Shown here in pieces: positions 33,015 through 44,342 of a DNA stretch of 64,000 nt (its first letter is position 1; every line of letters starts with the position of its first letter). The DNA is taken from positions 3,915,501-3,979,500 of the forward strand of contig BSBM01001067.1 of assembly GCA_027924585.1 (NCBI GenBank), read 5' to 3'. The notes beneath the pieces were generated by a model. That model made no database searches, had not been told where the DNA came from, and worked only from the letters and a program-made list of their open reading frames with translations. This stretch comes from Larix kaempferi (Eukaryota; Streptophyta; Pinopsida; Pinales; Pinaceae). Both the position numbers and the translations under genes were made by a program.

Positions 33015-35084
33015 TTAATTCTTTTTGCTGGAAGTCTTCTTTTTTCCCCTAATGTAGATATTTGTTTGGCCAGGAAGCTGTCCCATTGGTACTACTTGAG
33101 GGATGCCATCTTGGTTCATTTGATACATCATTTGCACATTAGTTGGCCCCGCAAGTGACATGAAATAAATAGGTGGTGTTTGATTTGCAAATTGACCTGG
33201 AACCTGTGCTAATGGTTGAGTTGATGACTTATCAGATTGTGGACTTGAATACTGGCTTGAAGATTGGCCTGAAGGCTGTGCAATTGATTCTCTAGGTAGC
33301 GACACATGCTTGTGATATTGAATAACCATCTGCCACTCCTTCCCCAATGGATTCTTATGGTATCTTAGGGATTCTAAAGATATCTATGCATTGTTTTTTT
33401 TCTCATAGGATATTGGCCCCAATATCTTGGCAATATTCCTCAATCCTATCCATATTTCAAAACAGTCCTTTAGACTTTCTACTACTTGTTCTCCTTCTAT
33501 TTTTCCTTCCAATGGTTATAGAGAAAATTATTCCTTCTTTTGATTTAGATGCTCTTTGTAGGTTTCCTTGGGATAAGCATCTCCATTTCCATCCCATGGG
33601 GAAGGCATATCTAGACTCAATGCATCCATGAACAAGGCTTTAAAACTGCTTATTTCATCTGTTAGCTACTTAACAATGTTTTTCATCCCGAATACATACG
33701 TTTGTTTCAGCATCATAGATCTGGCTATCTTGATGATCTGAGTCCTATTATCAATTCCCTTTTCAGCTAATTTCCTTTTTGTTCGAATGTTTAAGTACTT
33801 TATTACTCATAAGGATCGTTTGGGCATAGCCCCCAACTTCTTTTCTACTGATTTTATCTCTGCATTGGATTGAGTTTCCATTTCTAATTCATCTTGAATA
33901 ACCTCAAAGTAATCCAACTTATGTATGAACCATTCACTAATCTTCTCCTAAACACTTTGTGTTATTCTCCTCAAAAGTTGTTCTCCTTGGAAATTTATTT
34001 GTAATGAGGTTGTTTGGCTCTTTAAATCTCCTATTTCCTTTTCCATATATATTATGTCATCCTCTTTCTTAATCACCTCATTCTCTAGCTCAAGGATCCT
34101 CCTATCTGTTGTCTCAAGTTATTTTTTATCTTCATTGAAATTGTTACTTAGGTTGTTATCCTCTTCTATGGGTTGAGGAATTGACCTTAGATTTTCCTAT
34201 TCCTCTTCCATTGCATCTATATCAATGGCCTCGGGGGGGGGGGGGGGCACTTGTTGTTCACCTACTGCCTCTGCCATATTTGTTGTTGTAGGATGAATTT
34301 CTATAACTATATGATGAATTTATGAGGCTTCCGTTACACCTGTTGTTGTGGGATGGCCCTCTATTGTAATTGCAGGATTTGAGGTTGTAGTATCTCCCCC
34401 AATGGAGATTTTGGTTCCCTATAACTTCATATTGGAAATTTTCCAATGCAAACCATCAATCTTATTTCTTCTTTCCTCAGATAGTCGTTGGTACTCTATC
34501 ACGCTAGCATAGAGTTGCTCCTTTTATGCCTGTACCTGCCTGAGCTCCTTAGTTTGGACTGGTTCTGTGGTGGGAATTTTCAATTTCTTCCTCGGATTGG
34601 CTATCTCATTATCTTTTTTTCTCAATAAGTGATTTGATCTGAGATCCATCTGATGGGTCAGCTTCCAATGCAACCAAGTTTTCCTCTAATGAATTTATTG
34701 TGATTTTTTTTCTCTAGTGGTCCACTTCTCCATCTTGTATAATTTCTCAAACTTTTCAAGGTCCAATCTAAGCTTTATTTCCTCTTTCTATGATTTGACT
34801 ATCTCTATGCATATCATATCGCTAGTATGCTTGTAGAAATCCAATTTTTCCAACTTACTAAACTCCTTAAAGGTGACAATGTGATCCTCGACTCTCCAAT
34901 CACTCAACTTGATAGGTTTGGCCACTTTAGGTTCAAGAACGAAAAATTTGAGTGTTTCTTGTTGATGATTAGCAACCGATATTAATCTCCTCCATGTAGT
35001 TGGGATTTCTTGTCTTATGTATTTCACCATTTTTAATCCCTTCTCTTTGATATTTATGTAGCCAGTCTGAAGGTTTGTTTTCAT
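33015..35084 (-). pseudogene. Element D env-position ORF, coiled-coil and C-terminal part
   Basis: Read on minus in several frames, this half has a segment WRRLISVANHQQETLKFFVL (34788-35084), a degraded Asn-rich stretch (34258-34446), and a charged heptad-like region around 33700-34150 with EKEIGDLKSQTTSLQINF and similar blocks. Its tail is Gln/Pro/Ser-rich (33015-33347: SLPRESIAQPSGQSSSQ to a GKKKTSSKKN end). The stop is about 20 bases from the LTR, which is the position of an env-like or extra 3' ORF in Athila and Tat elements. I see no signal peptide or membrane anchor. Function is unknown. Confidence 0.6.
34233..34247. repeat. G15 homopolymer
   Basis: Fifteen consecutive G within the decayed ORF. 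It is a likely slippage site and assembly trouble spot. Confidence 0.9.
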
Positions 35085-35425
35085 AGGGACTGCTTCTCCC
35101 GAGGATGATCCTTGTATCTTTTGGGGAATAGTGAATTCAATAGAGGGATAGCTAATGTACTGAATGAGAGGTATTCTTGGGATTTTTTTTAAATTTTTTT
35201 TTATGTCAGTTTAGTGATCTCCATAGGGATTTCCACTAAGTCTTACACATCCACCAATTCCTACTCATCTCCTTCAATTGTTGTTCTATCCCTTTTAGGG
35301 TCTGGGCCCTGCTCATATTGATCAATGTCCATCTCTTGAATTTCTTTTTCTGATCTTTTCTATCCAATTAGTTGATATTGTCTTTCTTGATCTCCAAAAC
35401 ATTTTAGATCCTCCTAGACCTCTTC

Positions 35426-36787
35426 CTAGGTCTCCTTATTAGCTATTTTCTCCGAAAGTGGTCTAGATGTGCATGTACAGGCTGGATTTTTATTCTCCTG
35501 CCTTTGTTTAGATATAACTTGGTGTGGATAATGGGCTTCTTTCTTGGATTTCTCAAGGTTAAGTTGGATCAAGTATTCTTCCACATATTGAGATGCATTT
35601 ATCCCTCTTATGATAAGAGGCCCCACTTCCTTTCGTAATAAGAATGACCTATGTTGTCTAAAATGTCTAAAATGCAACTCATCTGAGTTCATTTCTTGCC
35701 TCACAAATTCCATGGAAAAGATTCTTAGGGTTAGAAATATGGGCAATTTGTGTGGCTCTTCCTCAAATCCATAAGCCCTGATAACTGTGTGGTCTTCATA
35801 AAGCAACCAATATCCCACTTGGATCTATGAGGTGAATTGTATATGTTTCTTGTTATCTGGAAACATCCTTGGGGGTGAGCTACCATAAATCAAGCTGTAT
35901 GCAATGCTCATAACCCTATCTCTAAATTATGAGAAATTTGAATTGTCTACTCTCTTGAGGACCAAATCAGTTCGCTCATACACTGGAATTTGTGTTCCCC
36001 GCTCATCAGTGGTTCTAAGTCCCAAGTGTTTAAAACTCTCAAAATTATAATAAAAGAGCATGAAGAACACATAAGGTGGGAATCTAAAGTACCCAATGGC
36101 AGGGAATTCCTCTAATTGTTCATGGATATTTTCAACTAGGTGGCTACAAAGGTCAAAATGAGGGGGGTTCCTACCAGGTTCAGTGATCATCTTAAGAAGA
36201 ATTCCTAGGGTTACTTCGTCCATAGTCTTGTCATTTTCTAAACCCACAATTGTACACATGATAGAAATTGCCTTTTTGGAATTTTTAGAGAAAACAGTAG
36301 TGGCATAAGGAGGTAGGGTAGTAGGTATGGCGATACCTGGATCTAGGTGTTTGGATAGGATCCGGTGATGTTCGTAGGGTCCCAGACCGTGAAATGCACT
36401 TGCTATTGAATTTTCATTAAAAGTATAAGGGTCCAAATACTATGGTATGCAGAACATCCTTTTGAGTGCATATGGGGTGATATAACAAAGGTCTTTAGAC
36501 ATATCATGAGACAAAATTTCCCTCTTGGTGGGGGAATAATGCTTGGAACACCAGGTTACAAATTCAGGGAATGAAACGGACCTAGGGAAAGCGGTCCAGA
36601 CAAAGTTTGAGTTCCACGGATTAAGTCTATCCTCGTCAACAAAGGCTAGGGTTTTGGATTCTTTAATGGTTTCATTCAAATCAGAATCAATGATGATGGT
36701 ATCAAATACGTTGGATTCGTGGTCATATACATGTTCTTCCCCTAAGAAACGAGAATTTAGAAGTGTGACCTTAAGCTTGGGTTCCAT
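35426..36787 (-). pseudogene. Element D env-position ORF, N-terminal domain
   Basis: One minus-strand frame of about 454 codons starts at an ATG (36787) and is broken by only three or so stops (near 36440, 35927 and 35823). It has FVWTAFPRSVSFPEFVTWCS, YITPYALKRMFCIP, a HLVENIHEQLEEFPAIGYF block and GYWLLYEDHTVIRAYGF. The style (a helical globular domain followed by a coiled coil) matches the 3' ORF of element E at 55993-58541. I believe both belong to the uncharacterised retroelement-associated plant protein family, but exact homology was not tested. Its role in the element is unknown. Confidence 0.65.
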
Positions 36788-37693
36788 CTTGAGCAGACTG
36801 ATTCAGTAAAATTTAGTGTAATTAGGGTAAATTTTACAAAATTAGGGCTTTACTGAATTAATGAAAAAAAGGGTTTTTATCATTGATGCTTGGTAACCAT
36901 GAGAAATGAAATACCTGGATGACAACTGGGGCTGAGTCGGAACACTCATATGCTTACTTGGACCATTCTACTTCATGCAACTAGTTGACTTGGTACAATG
37001 GGAGTGTCGGGAGCACACTCAAGCTTGAAAGAGAAATAATATTTTCCAAATTAGGTCAAAAATCCTTTTATCTATTCAGGGAAACACACTTTCCATGTTG
37101 GATTTTGAGGTGGAGGTACGAGGAAAAAGGTGGGGCCCAAATGACATATGGAAAGTGGAGGGAGATTTGAGGTGTAAGAGTGGTGAGCTGAAAGTCCCTT
37201 CGAGTGATATCATGGATGGATACCACTTATGGTTTCCTAGGGTGGTAACGCACCAGTAGCGAGTAGTAAAGGAAAACTATGCTCAAGGATGCGTGACCAA
37301 TCATCAACGATCACATGTCCTTGGTGGTTTCTAGGACAACGTGTGCTCATGTCACTTTTGGGGAAGGCACAATTTGTCAGTGCATTTTAGATCTCAACCA
37401 TTGATCTAGATCACGCCTTTTCAACTTGTACATATGTTTCCCTCCTTTAATATTCCTACACTTTATGGGTGCGCGCGATTTCTGGGCCATCAGATCTCCT
37501 TTGGTACAATAGTTGAGAAACTTTAATGATATAACACTCATATTTAGGCTACTGGTCACTAGCTTTTGGTCCCCTCTTAGGCCTCCAATTCTTTCACTTA
37601 ATCCTTTAGATCCTGAGGTCTAAAATGAACTATGTATATTGTGCCAAATAACTTCGAGGGGGTGTTTTCACATGGAGAAAAATATCAGTACTA
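36788..37693. other. Non-coding spacer upstream of the D ORF
   Basis: No recognised gene. If the D ORF lies downstream of pol in its own copy, pol has been lost here. Sequence before the ATG is A/T-rich (minus) and carries no integrase similarity that I can see. Confidence 0.5.
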
Positions 37694-38208
37694 ATGGAAA
37701 GGAAGGAAAACAAATTACTCAATGAAGAGTTGAGCGAACTAAAGAAAAGCTATCAAAGATCTGACAAAAATCCTGAAGAAACAAAGAAGATCTTTATGGA
37801 TTTGAAATTTTAGTTGGAAGAGGCGAAGGTGATTGAAGAAACGCTCAGAAGAGAATTGGAATAAAAGAAGAAGATATAGGAAGAACTGGAAGTTGAAATA
37901 GTCTCACTCAGAAAGGAATATAGTAGAAGGACATCTAGCAGAACTTTGGAAACATCACCAAAATATTGGGTGAGATCATTAGCAACCAAAAACCATTCTA
38001 TGATAAGTTTGGTCTTGGATACAAACAAAATGATGTGATTAAGGGTTCAAGCAATATGATGACCGAAAGTGAAGAAAAACAAAGAAGTTATGAAGATGCT
38101 ATCAAGGGTTCCGAGCCTCTGAAGGAAGAACAACCCACTTGTACCTATCTATTGAATTATAATATCATATTAAAAAAAAGAAAAAAAGTTGCAGATTTCT
38201 ATATTTGA
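37694..38208 (+). pseudogene. Ty1/copia gag C-terminal fragment, coiled coil
   Basis: The first frame reads MERKENKLLNEELSELKKSY and, after a stop, LEEAKVIEETLRRELE, then EELEVEIVSLRKEY. A frame change leads to GEIISNQKPFYDKFGLGY and a Glu/Lys-rich tail. This order (heptad coiled coil, SEIL/NQKxP-like motif, GLGY) is typical of the C-terminal half of SIRE-like and related plant copia gag proteins. Three in-frame stops and a frameshift are present, and nothing of the capsid core or pol is adjacent. It is a dead fragment. Confidence 0.75.
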
Positions 38209-38715
38209 AGTCTCTAAAACTTTACGATGGAACTCTTCTCGAACAATGAAGCCCTAAAAGCACTAAAAAAAATCTCCTAATTTCAAAAATCCATTATAAA
38301 ATCCATGTTAAGCAAGGGCTAACTAGAAATGTTGAAAATGAAAAGTTAAATAATATTTGCATAATAGTCCATGGAATCATTTTTATGTTGTACTATAGAA
38401 TGTTAAAAGACTCATTAATATTCATTCCATGCATTAAAGTATGATAATTAGAAGAAAAGTTAAAATGTAGAGTATGATAATGAGAAGAAAAGTTAGAATG
38501 TAGATTATATTACAAAAATTAAATGCAAAAGTATGATGATGATTAGAATAAAAGTTAGATTGCATATTATATAGAGAAAAAAGGCACAAGTTAGATTATT
38601 GATTATATTAGACAAGCACAAATTGTATAGATTGTTTAACTTTTTTCATTCAATTTTAAAATAAAATAATTAAATAATGTCAAACTAAACATTATATAAT
38701 GAAGTGCTAAAAAGG
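38160..38715. repeat. 0.5-kb direct repeat, left copy
   Basis: This AT-rich segment recurs in the same orientation at 40085-40590. Shared landmarks in order include TTTCTATATT, GAACTCTTCT, AACAATGAA, TAGAATG, ATTAGAAGAAAAGTTA, TTACAAAAATTAAATGCAAA and ACAAATTGTAT. It could be the LTR pair of a small element or a segmental duplication. No ends in TG...CA or primer site were established. Confidence 0.65.
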
Positions 38716-40084
38716 CCAAGTCTTTGAGGTCACTGATTGAAAAAATGTGACATGAATCTCTTTCTCAATATTAAAAACGTAATTCTTGTCCTAAAAGAAA
38801 ATCATATATACTTAAGTGAATTACATTTAAGTGAATTACATTGAACGCATAATAAGAATGAGTTGAAATTATATTTTTGAATTAAAACATATATGTATAT
38901 GTAGTCTTCAATAATTATAATAGGTGCATTTATTGCAATAGTGTTTGGTCCCCCTCTCCAAACTTATGAGTGGGATATTTGTAATCAAAATAAAGAAGTA
39001 AATTTATGCATAATTAGATGAATAAATCCAAATCTTGTTTTAACAATCTAAGAAGAAAAGGTTGAATTAAACCAACTTAAGAATCAAGTTAGTTTTATAA
39101 TTTTTGTCCTCTTCTACAGTTTAAGAACATAGAATACTAATTATTATAGAATATTGAAACATTAAAATTTCCCATTTCAGTTCAATCCTTTGCCACTTTT
39201 CATCAAACTTAGGATTGGGACCTACAACAACATTATAAAAGGGTGATATTCATGTATTTGTAGCACAAGCCTCATAATGTTTTAGGATTGTTTGACTTTT
39301 TAGCATGTGCATCAATTATGCAACATCCATATATGGAATACTCTTTTGCACATTCAGGTTCACAGTTGATTCTGCAATAGCTACAGTAGCTTATAAAACT
39401 TATAAAACAAAATATATAATATTCATTGTTAGTTCATAATATTCAAGATAAGTACATAAAACATATCATGACTTCTTAGACTTGGAAATAACCTATAGAA
39501 AAATCATAAATGAAATAAAGTTACCTCATTGCAATCAATTCTTGACCAGGCAAAAAAAATCGAGCATAATGAGCAATGGCTAAAATGTGTTCCAAAATGG
39601 AGCCCATCATTTCCCGTGAACAAATATATTGCACATCCATATGCAAACTAATAATTATACATGTTCGAAACTGAAGGTGTTTGGATACATATGCTTTTCC
39701 TGAAGATTTGTCTCGTTGTAGGGTGCTTGACCGTACTCTCCCATACCATAATATCTCATCCTAGCATCCCATGTGGATGCTTCATCATGAATATTACTAT
39801 TAATATTTTATCCATTTAGTCATTAACTCATCGTCATATTAAACATCAATGTTTTCATAATTATTATTTCCACATCAATGTTCTCATCCTCATCATTATT
39901 ATTGGCATTATCATTATCATTGTCATCATATTAAACTTATAAAATCCCTATAAGCAAAAAATACCAGGAAGACTAATTGAAGCTTATAAAATGACAATTA
40001 CACATCTCACAATTCATCGAGGCTCTCAAACACACCAAAAGTCTCAAAATTCAAACAACACACTTATACCTACGTGGCATTATA
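38716..40084. other. AT-rich interval between the direct repeats
   Basis: No open frame of note. It contains an imperfect CAT-rich microsatellite (about 39770-39945). Nothing indicates coding capacity. Confidence 0.5.
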
Positions 40085-40590
40085 ATATCAGATAATAAAA
40101 AAAGTTACATATTTCTATATTCGAAGCCTCTAAAAATTTAAGATGAACTCTTCTCAAACAATGAATCACTAAAAGTACTCAAAAAAATCTTGTAATTTGA
40201 AAAATCGATGTTAAGCTAGAGATAACTAAAAATGTCTAAAAAATAAAATTTAAAAAATATTTGCATAACAACCCATGGTATCATTTTTCCCTTGTACCAT
40301 AGAATGCTAAAAGCTACATTAATATTCCTTGCATACATTAAAGTATAATGATTAGAAGAAAAGTTAGAATATAAAATATTATATTACAAAAATTAAATGC
40401 AAAAGTATGAAGACTATTAGAGTAAAAGTTAGATTGTATATTATATAAAGAAAAAAACATAAGCTAGATGATTGATTATATTAAAGAAACACAAATTGTA
40501 TATATTGTTTAACTTTTTTTACTCAATTTTAAAATCAAATAATGAAATAATGTCTAAATGAACATTATACAATGAAATGTGAAAAAGACT
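40085..40590. repeat. 0.5-kb direct repeat, right copy
   Basis: Partner of 38160-38715, about 1.9 kb apart start to start, with roughly one difference in every seven to ten bases by eye. It ends just beyond the 3' end (minus) of the CCR4-like fragment. Confidence 0.65.
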
Positions 40591-40666
40591 AAATTGGTTA
40601 TCATGTAATAATACATTTAAAGTGACAAAAAATCAAGATAAATTGCATTACTTAAATTCAATTACA

Positions 40667-41250
40667 TTATTCAACTATCTCATTTGGTGAGATATACCTA
40701 AACTTGGTAACAAGTGGTATGTGGTTAGAGGAACAATCATGTGAAGGAAGTGCACCATCTTTCACGTCTTCCTCATCCATTAGCTCTAAGAGTGACTCCA
40801 CCTTTAAATTTGTTTGGGTGTAAAGTATGTAATCTAATGTTCCCTGAAATTTTCACTTGGAATTTAATACAGAGTTAATAAAATGGGGCTCTCGTGTTTC
40901 ACAATTCATTTTCTTCACGATGTGTTCCATGGATACACCACATTCAAAATAGGAAGAATAGGCACTTGCTAAGGGATTTTTATGGCTAAACATCTTAGCA
41001 AACTGCAAATCACCATATGGATCATAATCCAAAATTTCCATGTAGTAGGGATGGGTATAGCCTTTAGTAAGAAGTGAGTGGGGAGCACTTCCAGGTAAAG
41101 AATTGAAGTCTCCACATATTACAAGTGAAGCACCATAATTGTTCTCAACCAGCCCCTCCAAATATTTAAGCAAGTACCAAACTTGCCATAGCTTTACATC
41201 ATCGCATTTTTCCAAACTGGGCAATGTGCGAGCAAATTGAGTTTATGTGC
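40667..41250 (-). pseudogene. CCR4-like deadenylase fragment (EEP nuclease C-terminus)
   Basis: The minus strand encodes about 190 residues matching the C-terminal half of plant CCR4 (carbon catabolite repressor 4 homologue), an exonuclease that shortens mRNA poly(A) tails in the CCR4-NOT complex. Visible motifs are DVKLWQVWYLLKYLEGL, ICGDFNSLPGSAPHSLL (the GDFNS catalytic motif of exonuclease-endonuclease-phosphatase folds), PLASAYSSYF, GTLDYILYTQTNLKVESLLE and the end ALPSHDCSSNHIPLV. The terminal catalytic S-D-H reads SNH here. An in-frame TGA lies at 40853-40855, just before GTLDY, and the frame ends at 40667-40669. The N-terminal leucine-rich and catalytic parts are missing. No intron interrupts it, so it is either a retrocopy or one exon. 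It is a pseudogene or captured fragment. Confidence 0.85.
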
Positions 41251-43863
41251 ACACACACCATAATCCACGTCCTATTATATGCGTACACACCATAATCCAC
41301 AGAACTCTAGTGAAATTGAGTTTATGTCTAAAAATTGGAGTCGGAACTCTAGTAAAATTGAAGGCATTAAAAAATATTTGCTCTCCATAATTTAAAAGAA
41401 ACTTATAATGACCATTATATTTTCTCAACAATGTTTTAACATTCTTCCATTTATTCATTTGATGGATTAGCATTTTTGCCTCGACATTAATGTCTTATCA
41501 TTTATGATGATTATGTTGTATTTATAAAACCTTAAGAAACATCATTACGTAAAATATCATTTAATATATTTTAGCACATTATCGTCCTAAAAAAATGCAT
41601 AAAACACAGAGCAAATTATCAAATACATCTCCCCTCTCGAAATGCTTAAACATCAATGGAACATGTACATCCTATATTTTTTACACTACTTAATCTCTAC
41701 ATTTTTTAAAAAGTTTTGATTTATATTAACATTAGTTTGATAATTTGGTGAAGGTGATGATCATGTTATATTAAATACTTTGTAAATAACATGAACTTGC
41801 ATTTTAACATGTAATGTTTTTAGAGTTGAAGAATCATATCACTATTTTCAAATTATATATGTATTAAGATTTTTTTTAAGAGTTGAAACCATGATATTAT
41901 AAATAAATAGAAATGTGAATAGAAATTAAAATATAAATATATTTTGTATTTGATATTAATTTAAAAAGAAAATTAATTTATTTTCATTGAATTTTATTCG
42001 ATTATTATGTTATATAAGTTTTAAAAATTATAAAGTACAAAAATATTTTTCATTTGAAATTAAATTTAAAAAAGGTAAAATTAGCTTATTGCTAAACATT
42101 TTTATTAGCATTTTCTTTCATTTCAAATAAAACTAATTAATGACATATTTTATAATAATTACATGTGACTTTTCACTAAAGCATAAAAAATACTTGCTTT
42201 TAGAAAATTATAAAATGACTTATAATGACAACCATATTGACTAACAATGTCTTAACATCTTTGCATTTATCTATTTAAAATGCCTTAGCATTTTTGCTTA
42301 GAAATCAATGCCTTATCATTTATGTGAAATATCATTTAAAGTATTTCCACACATTAATTCCCACTTTCAAATTATACATCTCCCCTTAGATACCAATACA
42401 TCATGTTATGTGAAACATCATTTAAAAATTCTCCATAGATCAATTCTCACCCTCAAAGATGCAAACACAATAAATTATCAAATACATCTCCTCTCTTGTG
42501 GGATATGAATACCTCAACTTCTTGATCTTGTTTCAAAACATTGCAAAGAAAACACCTATAGTAAAGGTATCTAGAGTTATAAGATTTCCCAAAACTATTA
42601 AAAAAACCTCTCCAACTTTCTTTTAGTAATAGAGGTTTTGCAGAGGTTATATAGTCTATAATGCACACATGATTTGTCTATTATACAACATACACACTGG
42701 TGCATATTATGTATAATCAATGTGTTGGTGCATATATTGTAATGTAGAACAAGAATGGTTTCTTTTACTCCATGAGTATCTTAAGAACCATAAGTGTATT
42801 TTTCCCTTTAAGTGCATATATTATTTTATATAAGCATTGGTGGTATGATATTCAAATGAGCACCAGTGCATAATATAAGTAAATGGGGGTGTATTTTGTA
42901 TTATAGAAGCACTTGTGGGTATAAAATGCATAAAGAGAGTCACTGCATTACGTATTCTCTAAAAGAACTTGTGTGTATTTTATCTATAAATATATCATTA
43001 TTGAAAAGTGATAAAGATTTCAGTTGCTAGATAAGCTTACAAAATAGTTTGACCCCCAACAAATTTAATCTAAAGATGTTATAAGTGATTATGAAACTAA
43101 GAAGTTGAATATAAGTAATTACCTAGTAGTCTTCACTAAAATAAGTGGAATTATTGTGAAGTAAGTTTTAGACGATATGGTTATTGTTATACAAAAGATG
43201 TAAAAAGAAAGGGATGTGAGATCCTTTTTATTAATTCAATCAAGTTCTTAAATACTAGGATGTTTTAAATATTCATGGAGTTCAACGTTCATATTATCAT
43301 AAAAGTTCATACTATTGTTTCACTATAAAGAACAAGATTACCATATTTCAAATTAAATAGACACTGGAATTTACACATCAATAAGTCCTTAATTTCAAGC
43401 ATTCAAATGATACAGTGAAATAAAAACTAGGAATTAAGTTTCGTGTCACAATTAATAATATTCATACTCAATTGGCAGAAAATCACACATTAACAGGGTT
43501 AGCCAGAATCAAATGGGAATAAAAATAACAAGAAGTTCACATTTGAAAAGAAACCACAACTTGGTGGTTAAGATAACTTTGTTTTGTGAAAAATAACAAA
43601 AAATAGTAAACATAATGAGTGTACTATTGTTCATATAACAATCACTGTCTTCAAACCATACTCTTAATCGGATGAAAGAAAAAAATACAATTATCCAAAA
43701 TATCTTGCATAAGATGAATAGTAAGTTGACATGGACATCAATGACTAATGTTGAAAAGTAAAAATTATGAAAATTAATTATTTAGAGTGATGTTTCAACT
43801 AATTATCTTATCATCATTGAATTTTGTTTAACTATGTTATATAAGTTTTAAGAATTATAAATT
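41251..43863. other. AT-rich intergenic DNA with diverged internal repeats
   Basis: No gene recognised. Segment 41395-41505 is repeated at 42218-42325 (CTTATAATGAC, TAACAATGT, TAGCATTTTTGC, TTATCATTTATG). TTATCAAATACATCTCC recurs near 41615 and 42475. Between 42660 and 42980, CACTGGTGCATA-like words recur. This looks like decayed transposon sequence. Confidence 0.5.
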
Positions 43864-44066
43864 ACATGGGATAATAGGTATCCCATGTGGGTCAAGGAGA
43901 GGTCCACCTATTTTGAGCCTCATAATGCAAATCACTCGTATTATCCCTTCTGTCTTGTGTGTTCTATCGTGATATTTCCTAGTTATGCGTTTATTTAGTT
44001 AATTCTGGTTTGAGAGGTGATGATCAAATAATTTCCTTGAGCCTAACCTCCACCTATTATAGATCA
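43864..44066 (+). mobile_element. Candidate short LTR ending at a tRNA-Met primer site
   Basis: ACATGGGATA (43864-43873) and TATCCCATGT (43879-43888) form a perfect 10-bp hairpin near the presumed left end. The segment ends ...GATCA two bases before a primer site. At about 200 bp it would suit a TRIM-type or small copia LTR. I did not find a second copy in the window, so the call depends on the primer site. Confidence 0.45.
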
Positions 44067-44068
44067 AA

Positions 44069-44080
44069 TGGTATCAGAAC
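44069..44080 (+). promoter_or_regulatory. tRNA-Met primer-binding site
   Basis: TGGTATCAGAAC matches the standard initiator tRNA-Met complement TGGTATCAGAGC except for one base. It marks the start of an LTR-element interior. Confidence 0.75.
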
Positions 44081-44091
44081 ATGGTCCTAGA

Positions 44092-44330
44092 AAATTTTCC
44101 TTAATGTGGTTCATAACCTCGGAGAAGAGTTTCTACAACCATGGGAAGAATTCATAGGGGGTCCACCTGAAGGGGCCTCACTCTGCTGACTCTGATTACA
44201 GAACCTAACCTGGTGGGGAAATCAAGTGAGGCCCTTATATATCAATGCATATCCACCCGGGGATTTGACCTCGAGACATTCTACTTACAACTCAAATATC
44301 CCAACCACTTGAGCTAACCCATCAAGCTAG
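44092..44330 (-). mobile_element. tRNA-derived SINE (minus) with 12-bp target duplication
   Basis: The 239-bp insert is flanked by identical CATGGTCCTAGA (44080-44091 and 44331-44342). Read on minus it starts CTAGCTTGATGGGTTAGC and holds box A TAGCTCAAGTGG (44305-44316) and box B GAGGTCAAATCC (44261-44272). These are the internal RNA polymerase III promoter elements of a tRNA-like head. It ends in an A-rich tail next to the duplication. SINEs move by target-primed reverse transcription with LINE enzymes, which explains the duplication. It sits directly downstream of the tRNA-Met primer site of the host element. Confidence 0.85.
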
Positions 44331-44342
44331 CATGGTCCTAGA

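Noticed and set aside
44261-44316. Functional tRNA gene
   Set aside because: Box A and box B are present, but the sequence does not fold into a standard cloverleaf by eye, and it lies within a SINE with target duplications.
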